Source: Acidobacteriota bacterium
GTDB taxonomy: Bacteria; Acidobacteriota; Blastocatellia; RBC074
Direction of reading: 5' to 3'
Assembly: GCA_017991275.1 (NCBI GenBank)
Contig: JAGNMH010000426.1
Span: 1 to 5,534, forward strand
DNA: 5,534 nucleotides
The notes beneath the pieces were generated by a model. It ran no database searches. It was not told the origin of the DNA and worked only from the letters and a program-made list of their open reading frames with translations. Both the position numbers and the translations under genes were made by a program. The first letter of the stretch is position 1. Each line of letters opens with the position of its first letter. Below are positions 1 through 4,626 of the stretch, piece after piece.

Positions 1-708
1 GTTTCATCGGCCAGCTTCACGGGCGTGGCGTTTGCCAGCGAAGCCATCACCAGCGTTTTCGGCGACCAGTTGGCTACCGGAACGGTTGTGGCGACGGCGA
101 CTCCGCTGCCGACGGCTCTTGCCGGAACCAGCGTCACTGTCCGCGACAGTGCAAACGTAGACCGGCTGGCTCCGCTTTTCTTTGTTTCGTCGGGACAGAT
201 CAACTACCTGATTCCTGTCGGGACTGCGCCTGGCGACGCCGTTGTGATTATCAACAGCGGCGATGGACGCCGTTCAACCGGACGCGCCAAAATCGAAACT
301 GTTGCGCCGGCTTTGTTCAGCGCCAATTCAAATGGGCAGGGGATAGCGGCGGCAGTTGTGTTGCGGATCAAAGCGAATGGAGATCGAGTTTACGAATCAC
401 TTTCGACTTTTGACACTGCTCAGCAAAAGTTCGTGGCTACTCCGATTGATCTGGGTCCAAGCACCGACGCTGTTTATGTGCTGTTTTATGGAACGGGGAT
501 TCGCTTCCGCAGCGGGCTATCCGGCGTCACGGCAAGCATCGGCGGAACAAACGCAGGCGTGTTGTATGCCGGTGGAGACACTGGGTTTACGGGTTTGGAT
601 CAGGTCAATGTTCTGTTGCCGCGCTCTCTGGCTGGAAGCGGCGAAGTCAATGTCGTTCTGACTGTGGACGGCAAGACGGCAAACACCGTCAACATCAATA
701 TCAAATAA
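1..708 (+). CDS. 3' end of a secreted/surface protein with a C-terminal TIGR03437 (Solibacter-type) domain
   Basis: The reading frame is open from the first base and ends at TAA 706-708, giving 235 visible residues. The real start lies upstream: a GTG at 25 is in frame, but the domain already begins before it (VSSASFTG). The visible part matches the TIGR03437 pattern as I know it: an opening VS-AS-F, then SVFGDQLA, PLPTALAG, APLFFVSSGQINYLIPVG, a SGDGRRSTG turn, PALFSANSNGQGIAAA, VLFYGTGIR and a closing DQVNVLLPRSLAGSGEVNV segment. This domain sits at the C-terminus of large exported proteins that are abundant in Acidobacteriota, where it follows variable N-terminal parts such as beta-propellers or proteases. 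Its exact function is not established; a role at the cell surface is inference. The N-terminal partner is outside the window, so the protein's main activity cannot be named. A terminator-like hairpin follows directly, so the gene is probably the last of its transcript. Confidence 0.9.
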   Translation, partial: VSSASFTGVAFASEAITSVFGDQLATGTVVATATPLPTALAGTSVTVRDSANVDRLAPLFFVSSGQINYLIPVGTAPGDAVVIINSGDGRRSTGRAKIETVAPALFSANSNGQGIAAAVVLRIKANGDRVYESLSTFDTAQQKFVATPIDLGPSTDAVYVLFYGTGIRFRSGLSGVTASIGGTNAGVLYAGGDTGFTGLDQVNVLLPRSLAGSGEVNVVLTVDGKTANTVNINIK

Positions 709-718
709 TCGCAGCCAA

Positions 719-756
719 GAGCGGAGCTTGGGCCAAAAAAGCTCCGCTCCGCTTTT
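719..756 (+). terminator. Rho-independent-type terminator after the TIGR03437-domain gene
   Basis: Ten bases after the stop codon, an 11-bp perfect stem (719-729 GAGCGGAGCTT with 739-749 AAGCTCCGCTC) encloses a 9-nt loop. Four T residues (753-756) follow after a 3-nt CGC spacer. The short, displaced T-run makes it a modest intrinsic terminator, but its position directly after a stop and before a long non-coding leader supports the call. Confidence 0.6.
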
Positions 757-763
757 CCTCCAG

Positions 764-803
764 CTTTCAAAAGACTTTCAAGAAAATTTCAACTGCGGCT
801 CAA
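764..803 (+). promoter_or_regulatory. Candidate operator: TTTCAA repeats phased at 11 bp
   Basis: CTTTCAA at 764-770, CTTTCAA at 775-781 and ATTTCAA at 786-792 are spaced exactly 11 bp, with a degenerate fourth copy GGCTCAA at 797-803. Direct repeats with a period of about one helical turn are the usual layout of sites for winged-helix (OmpR/PhoB-type) response regulators, which bind as head-to-tail dimers. The location upstream of an envelope gene group fits regulation. The A-rich phasing could instead simply produce intrinsic DNA curvature. No regulator is visible in the window. Confidence 0.3.
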
Positions 804-863
804 GATTTCAGTTGAGCGGTTTGGCTAAAGTGCGCTCGCAGTCAGGAGAAAGAGGGAGAAACA

Positions 864-947
864 GTAGAGCAATCCTGTTCAGGTTGCTTTGCTTGCTTAA
901 AAGAAGGCTTTCGAGAACACCGGGCAAGCAGGACAGGATTGCCCTAC
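864..947. repeat. 84-bp element with 17-bp imperfect terminal inverted repeats
   Basis: The ends 864-880 (GTAGAGCAATCCTGTTC) and 931-947 are inverted repeats matching at 15 of 17 positions. In + strand RNA one of the two differences becomes a G-U pair (879 with 932). A second stem, 890-896 TGCTTGC with 924-930 GCAAGCA, lies inside and stacks directly on the right arm, leaving a 9-nt bulge on the left and a 27-nt apical loop. I see no target-site duplication. It ends 6 bp before the Shine-Dalgarno sequence of the next gene. It may be a MITE/REP-like dispersed repeat or a structured 5' leader; the sequence alone does not decide. Confidence 0.5.
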
Positions 948-953
948 ATTTCC

Positions 954-960
954 AAAGGAG
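954..960 (+). promoter_or_regulatory. Ribosome binding site fixing the start at 969
   Basis: AAAGGAG lies 8 nt before ATG 969. It rules out the in-frame ATG at 939, which lies inside the inverted-repeat arm, has no Shine-Dalgarno sequence, and would add ten hydrophilic residues ahead of the signal peptide. Confidence 0.8.
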
Positions 961-968
961 ACAACACA

Positions 969-1583
969 ATGATTCGCAAAATGACCAAAACCGTAATGTT
1001 CGCAATGTTCGTTCTGTCGTTGATGGTGTTTACCGCCAGCGCCCAAAAAGAAAATCAGAGTAAAGAAACTCAGGGTTCAAAGGCTCAGCCCGGAACTTCC
1101 ATTACCAAAAAAGAAACGCAAGGCGCAACGGCTCAACCCAAGCTGGCTCCGCAGACAGGCAAAAAAGAAAGCGTGCGTCCGTCAGCTCCCGAACGGCCAA
1201 TTGCCAGGCTTGCGGAAGCGCGTCCGACCATCACCATTCACGAAGTCACCAAGAAGGACGCAGCCGCCAAACCGAATCCCAATGGCGCAGGCCGTTTGGT
1301 TCCGGTTGATGTTCGCTGGGACGCCAAATTGCCAGAAGGTGCAAAGCTCCACGAGATTAAAGCCATTCTGAAAACTAAAAACACTGACGGCCAATCCACG
1401 GTTGTCGAGCAATCAATCTCGGTCGAAAAATTCGTGTCAGGTAGAGCCGATGGCGGAACGATCATGCTGCCAATGCCCGAAGGCGTGTTTGCCAAAGAAT
1501 TCACGCTGACAATGAAAGGCAAATTCCGGGTTGGAGAAAAACTGATAGATGAGTCTGTCACCAAGTCCGGTACGTTCCGGTAA
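969..1583 (+). CDS. Secreted protein of unrecognised family, paralogue A (with repeat-containing linker)
   Basis: The product is 204 aa. Residues 1-25 form a Sec signal peptide (basic MIRKMTK, hydrophobic core, cleavage after A-S-A at 25). Residues 26 to about 86 are a hydrophilic, low-complexity, K/Q/T/P/A-rich segment, probably disordered, with an internal repeat (ETQGSKAQP at 33-41, ETQGATAQP at 49-57). Residues about 87-204 are a beta-rich domain with TITIHEVTKKDAAAK, RLVPVDVRW, LKTKNTDG, VFAKEFTLTMKGK and KSGTF. The same landmarks occur in the same order in the next gene, so the two are tandem paralogues. I see no catalytic motif and do not recognise a named family. After cleavage the protein should be periplasmic or external; it has no cysteine and no lipobox. 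An immunoglobulin-like fold is plausible from the strand pattern but is a guess. It appears to be the first gene of a co-directional envelope group. Confidence 0.88.
   Translation: MIRKMTKTVMFAMFVLSLMVFTASAQKENQSKETQGSKAQPGTSITKKETQGATAQPKLAPQTGKKESVRPSAPERPIARLAEARPTITIHEVTKKDAAAKPNPNGAGRLVPVDVRWDAKLPEGAKLHEIKAILKTKNTDGQSTVVEQSISVEKFVSGRADGGTIMLPMPEGVFAKEFTLTMKGKFRVGEKLIDESVTKSGTFR
1062..1139 (+). repeat. Degenerate 30-nt direct repeat inside the secreted-protein gene
   Basis: The units 1062-1091 and 1110-1139 start 48 nt apart and match at 24 of 30 positions. They encode KETQGSKAQP and KETQGATAQP in the linker of paralogue A. The spacing is a multiple of three, so the repeat can expand or contract without breaking the frame. 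Paralogue B has no such segment. Confidence 0.6.
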
Positions 1584-1609
1584 TTGCCGACAAGAAATCC
1601 AATCCAACC

Positions 1610-1636
1610 GTGAGGCAATCTGGCAGATTGCCTCAC
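1610..1636. repeat. Perfect 27-nt palindrome between the paralogues
   Basis: GTGAGGCAATCTG (1610-1622), a single central G (1623) and CAGATTGCCTCAC (1624-1636) form a perfect 13-bp inverted repeat. As RNA it would be a 12-bp stem with a GGC triloop. It lies 26 nt after the stop of paralogue A and 10 nt before the Shine-Dalgarno sequence of paralogue B. No T-run follows, so it is a poor terminator. A REP-like repeat, a processing/stability hairpin tuning expression of the two genes, or a protein-binding dyad are all possible. Confidence 0.6.
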
Positions 1637-1661
1637 CATCTTCACCAAGGAGTTTGCCGTC

Positions 1662-2141
1662 ATGACCAGACATTCACCTTTACGAATTTTATCTCTGTTG
1701 TTCGCCTGTTTGCTGTTGGCTTTGCCCGCTTTGGCGCAAGGCAAGAAAAAAGAGCCGGGTCGAACTTCCAGCATTCCGGTGGAAATTACCATCGTCAACG
1801 TCACCAAAAAAGACGCGATGGCCAAAACTTCGCCGGACGGAACCGGTCGAGTGATTCCGGTTGATGTTCAATGGAAAGCTGTCGGCGACGCACGCCTGGT
1901 CAACCTGGAAGCAGTTCTGAAAACCAGCAACACCGACGGCACAAACACCGAAGTCAAAATGATGTTTGACGAAAAGGCGACTCAGGGCACGTTGATGCTG
2001 AAGATGCCCAATGACGTTTTCGCAAAAGAATACTCGCTGACTTTGACAGGCAAATGCGTTTGGGAAGGCGGGCAGGGAACTTCCAAAGCCAGCAAAAGCG
2101 GCGCTTTCCCGTTGCCACCCAACGCAACAACTAAGAAGTAG
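1662..2141 (+). CDS. Secreted protein of unrecognised family, paralogue B (compact form)
   Basis: The product is 159 aa. The start is supported by AAGGAG (1647-1652) 9 nt upstream. Residues 1-25 are a Sec signal peptide (MTRHSPLR, Leu/Ala-rich core, cleavage after A-L-A at 25). A short basic spacer (GKKKEPGR) leads to a domain at about 41-149 with ITIVNVTKKDAMAK, RVIPVDVQW, LKTSNTDG, VFAKEYSLTLTGK and KSGAF. Over the first 30 domain residues I count 20 identities with paralogue A. It lacks the 60-residue linker of A and about eight residues mid-domain. Cys16 lies inside the hydrophobic core with Phe two residues before it, so a lipoprotein is unlikely; Cys132 is the only cysteine left after cleavage. 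The tail is PLPPNATTKK. Only 30 nt separate its stop from the preferred start of the barrel gene, so co-translation is likely. Function unknown; periplasmic or extracellular location is inferred. Confidence 0.88.
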   Translation: MTRHSPLRILSLLFACLLLALPALAQGKKKEPGRTSSIPVEITIVNVTKKDAMAKTSPDGTGRVIPVDVQWKAVGDARLVNLEAVLKTSNTDGTNTEVKMMFDEKATQGTLMLKMPNDVFAKEYSLTLTGKCVWEGGQGTSKASKSGAFPLPPNATTKK

Positions 2142-2158
2142 AGAAACACACATTTAAT

Positions 2159-2164
2159 GGAGAG
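2159..2164 (+). promoter_or_regulatory. Ribosome binding site deciding the start of the barrel gene
   Basis: GGAGAG sits 7 nt before ATG 2172 and overlaps the first ATG (2157-2159). The upstream ATG has only a weak purine stretch (AGAGAAA, 2140-2146) before it. The 2172 start is therefore preferred; the 2157 start would add five residues (MERIK). Confidence 0.6.
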
Positions 2165-2171
2165 AATCAAA

Positions 2172-4541
2172 ATGCGCGGGTTCCCACCACTTTTCACCGG
2201 TTCTTTACTCGTACCGATAACCGTTCTTTGCGTGGTTGCAATGTTGACGCTGACTCCTTTTGGCTTCAACGTTGCCGCCAATCGCATTCAGGATTTTTCC
2301 GTCAAAGCCAGCTTTGACGGCAAAACTGTTTCACCCGAAGACACGATTGAATTGACCATGAATCGTCAGCCTTCGCCGACCGAAGGCCGATTGGCCGTTC
2401 TGATTGGCACAACCGATTTGACTGAACTGTTCGTTGTCGAAGGAAACAGTTTGAAGTATTCGTCCAGGGCGATTGCTTTGCCGGAAGGCGACAACACACT
2501 GACAGTTCATTTGTGTTCTCCCGAAGGCGAATGGAAAGAAATCGCCCGCTTCAAATTGAAAGTTTCGTCGAAGCCGGAACCGACTGCTCCGGTCGTCGCT
2601 GAAACAGTTCAGCAAACGACTGCACCTGCTCAAGCTCAAACCGCCGATACCCAAACGACTGCGGAGCAAGCTCAAACGCCTGCCGAACCTGGCATTCAGA
2701 AAGTTGGTCGCCGATTCGGGTTCGACAAATTTGAACTGGCTCCGTCGCTGAACATCGGGTTCAAATCGCAATTCGCTGAAACGCATTTCCCTGATTCCAA
2801 CAAGCCCGAACGGCCTACGTTTGCCGACGCGACTTTGCAGGGAACCTGGAAAAGCGAAATGGCGCGTGGCACGTTCAACATGCAGCACCAGTTCGATATT
2901 GTCGGTTCCAGCTTCCGCAACGAAGCTTTGCGATTCGGCGAACAGGGCGAGAATGCTCGTCGGATCGAACTGTCGTCTTACCTGATGCAATTCCAGCAGG
3001 GCACGCGCAAATTCAACGTCGGGCATTCCAGCTTCGGAGCGCAGCGCCACCTGATAAACAATTTCGCCAGTCGGGGTTTCACCATCGCATCGCCGATCAA
3101 CGAACACCTGGACGTTTCGCTGGTGGCGATGAACTCGACGAACATTGTTGGTTTCGACAACTTCTTTGGGTTGGCGAATCAGAAGCATAGGCTTTATGGG
3201 GGAGTCGTCGGGCTGGAAGTTTTCTCCAAACGACCCGGCGGGTTGCGCTTTGAAACCGGGGCCGTGGACGCCTGGTTTTTGGCCGACCGGCAGAATTTCA
3301 ATCAAGGAAACATCAACGACAGCGAGCGCAGCAAAGGCGCAAGCTTTCGCTTGCTGGCCAAAGACAAAACCGAACGCTTCAGGTTCGACGGCGGTTTTAC
3401 CCGCAGCCAGTTTTTCAACCCTGAAGACCCGCTGCTGAATCAAGGCGCGGTCAACGTCATTCAATCGCAAATCACTACGCGCAACGCTCGTTACGCCGAA
3501 GGCAGCATTGATTTGTTGAAAGAGCTTTCCTTCGTCAAAACCAAACCTGTTGCGGCTCAACCGGCTTCAAGCGAAGCGACGACTCAGCAAACCACAGACG
3601 TTCAAGCCGTCACCTTGCCCGATCCGAAGAAGCTGAACCTGACGCTGAACGTCAAACATGAACGAGTTGATCCGCTGTTCAAAAGCATCGGCGCGGCGGC
3701 TCAGTCGGATTTGAATCAGAACATTGTCGAAGTCGTCGGTTCATTCGGCGAACTGACCTTCACTGGCTCGCACACTCAGTTCAACGACAACCTGGCGGGC
3801 ATTCAAACGATTTTGCGAACAAACACGCGACGCGAAACTTTTGCCATCAACACCCCAACGCAGAATCTGTTCCGGCAGCGACCGGCAGCGACTCCGAACG
3901 TTTTCCTCCCGCGCATCGGTTACACCTTCGAACGCACGCGAGCTTTCGCCGACTTCGTCCCAATCGGCGGAGGTTTCGATCAACCCGGAGCCATTCCCGA
4001 TCAGGCGAACATCAACCATGCGATCACAGCCGAATGGCAGTTCACTGAAAAGTACCGCGCGTCTTATCGGCTGAATCACACCTTGCAGGACAACCGCGCC
4101 ATTGGCCGAGAAATTGCCGACTTGCAGAACTTCGTTCACACGGCCAGCTTCGGTTTTACGCCAATGCCTGCCCTGGAATTGAGCGTAGACGTGAACTTTG
4201 AGGACGCCAACAACCGCGAACAGGCCAACACCAATCGCACCTTGCGGCTGGGTTTTGTGGCGAACTGGCAGGCGACGGCTCGGCAGACGGTCAACGCGAC
4301 TTTTGCGACTTTGGGAGCAGGAGATTTGCGTCGAACAACCAACAGCCGCAATGACGAATTCGACCTGCAATGGAATTACAGGCTGACGCGCGAAAGCGAA
4401 AACAAGTTCAAGAAAGTGCAGATGATTTACTTCATCCGTTACTCCAACCGATTCGCGCGGACCAACAACTTCGTCGAAAGCATCAGCAATCTGACGAAGC
4501 TGAACACGTTCAACACCGGGCTGAACTTCATATTCTTTTAG
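2172..4541 (+). CDS. Outer-membrane beta-barrel protein with N-terminal beta-rich domain and Q/T/A/P linker
   Basis: The product is 789 aa (794 if ATG 2157 is used). Residues 1 to about 36 are a long hydrophobic signal sequence ending near NVAA. Residues about 38-133 have alternating strands and turns (RIQDFSVKASFDG, TIELTMNRQ, GRLAVLIG, NTLTVHL, ARFKLKV) and look like a small periplasmic beta-sandwich. Residues 134-174 are a P/T/Q/A-rich linker. From about 187 to 789 the protein is a series of amphipathic strands with aromatic girdle residues and polar loops, typical of an outer-membrane barrel, ending in GLNFIFF with the C-terminal Phe expected of a BAM recognition signal. A second low-complexity stretch (about 457-480) lies between strands and is probably a loop. 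RVDPLFKSIGA (498-508) resembles a motif I recall from large Bacteroidota-type barrels. There is no TonB plug or OmpA peptidoglycan domain. The substrate is unknown; transport or a structural surface role are both possible. The closely coupled upstream secreted paralogue suggests a partner. Confidence 0.85.
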   Translation: MRGFPPLFTGSLLVPITVLCVVAMLTLTPFGFNVAANRIQDFSVKASFDGKTVSPEDTIELTMNRQPSPTEGRLAVLIGTTDLTELFVVEGNSLKYSSRAIALPEGDNTLTVHLCSPEGEWKEIARFKLKVSSKPEPTAPVVAETVQQTTAPAQAQTADTQTTAEQAQTPAEPGIQKVGRRFGFDKFELAPSLNIGFKSQFAETHFPDSNKPERPTFADATLQGTWKSEMARGTFNMQHQFDIVGSSFRNEALRFGEQGENARRIELSSYLMQFQQGTRKFNVGHSSFGAQRHLINNFASRGFTIASPINEHLDVSLVAMNSTNIVGFDNFFGLANQKHRLYGGVVGLEVFSKRPGGLRFETGAVDAWFLADRQNFNQGNINDSERSKGASFRLLAKDKTERFRFDGGFTRSQFFNPEDPLLNQGAVNVIQSQITTRNARYAEGSIDLLKELSFVKTKPVAAQPASSEATTQQTTDVQAVTLPDPKKLNLTLNVKHERVDPLFKSIGAAAQSDLNQNIVEVVGSFGELTFTGSHTQFNDNLAGIQTILRTNTRRETFAINTPTQNLFRQRPAATPNVFLPRIGYTFERTRAFADFVPIGGGFDQPGAIPDQANINHAITAEWQFTEKYRASYRLNHTLQDNRAIGREIADLQNFVHTASFGFTPMPALELSVDVNFEDANNREQANTNRTLRLGFVANWQATARQTVNATFATLGAGDLRRTTNSRNDEFDLQWNYRLTRESENKFKKVQMIYFIRYSNRFARTNNFVESISNLTKLNTFNTGLNFIFF

Positions 4542-4610
4542 CGTGTTTGTAGTTCCGCATTTAGGTGGCTGCGCGGCTGCAAGCCGCCTAAAGGCGGAAT
4601 TACGAACACG
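4542..4610. repeat. 69-nt hairpin with 29-bp imperfect arms filling the gap after the barrel gene
   Basis: Arms 4542-4570 and 4582-4610 are inverted repeats matching at 25 of 29 positions around an 11-nt loop. In + strand RNA three of the four differences become G-U pairs (4548/4604, 4552/4600, 4566/4586), leaving one A-G mismatch (4559/4593). The centre can alternatively fold as GCGGCT (4573-4578) with AGCCGC (4582-4587) around a triloop. It starts one base after the barrel stop codon and ends 16 nt before the next start. There is no T-run after it on the + strand. It is most likely a REP/MITE-like dispersed repeat that may also stabilise the upstream mRNA or reduce read-through. Confidence 0.6.
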
Positions 4611-4615
4611 ACAGC

Positions 4616-4621
4616 GGGGAG
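4616..4621 (+). promoter_or_regulatory. Ribosome binding site supporting a GTG start
   Basis: GGGGAG lies 5 nt before GTG 4627. No in-frame ATG gives a comparable signal peptide, so this site identifies the otherwise easily missed start of the last gene. Confidence 0.6.
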
Positions 4622-4626
4622 CTATC

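Larger units (their letters stand above)
709..968 (+). other. Non-coding intergenic/leader region (260 bp)
   Basis: No convincing gene lies here. It holds, in order, the terminator of the previous gene, a phased TTTCAA repeat array, a pair of mutually exclusive small hairpins (789-817), an 84-bp inverted-repeat element and the ribosome binding site of the next gene. The promoter for the downstream group should be here. I found no -35/-10 pair with good spacing; TAAAGT at 826-831 is only a weak -10 candidate without a partner. Confidence 0.6.

Noticed and set aside
826..831. TAAAGT as a -10 promoter element
   Set aside because: It matches four of six consensus positions, but no reasonable -35 hexamer lies 16-18 bp upstream.
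939..968. Upstream ATG extension of paralogue A
   Set aside because: The ATG has no ribosome binding site and would place ten hydrophilic residues before the signal peptide; AAAGGAG clearly serves ATG 969.
728..1063. Open frame covering the leader region (111 codons)
   Set aside because: It begins inside the terminator loop, runs through both inverted-repeat arms and overlaps the well-supported gene at 969. Composition is not protein-like.
1610..1636. Palindrome as an intrinsic terminator
   Set aside because: The following bases (CATCTTCACC) contain no T-run, and the next gene is closely spaced and paralogous, so termination is not supported.
1662..1739. Lipoprotein signal in paralogue B (Cys16)
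   Set aside because: LFAC has Phe at -2 and the cysteine is followed by more hydrophobic core, while a good A-L-A site for signal peptidase I occurs at residues 23-25.
2331..3560. Long open frame on the - strand (409 codons)
   Set aside because: It lies entirely antisense to the barrel gene, whose signal sequence, linker, strand pattern and C-terminal Phe are coherent. The antisense product is rich in R, F and Q without domains, as expected for a shadow frame.
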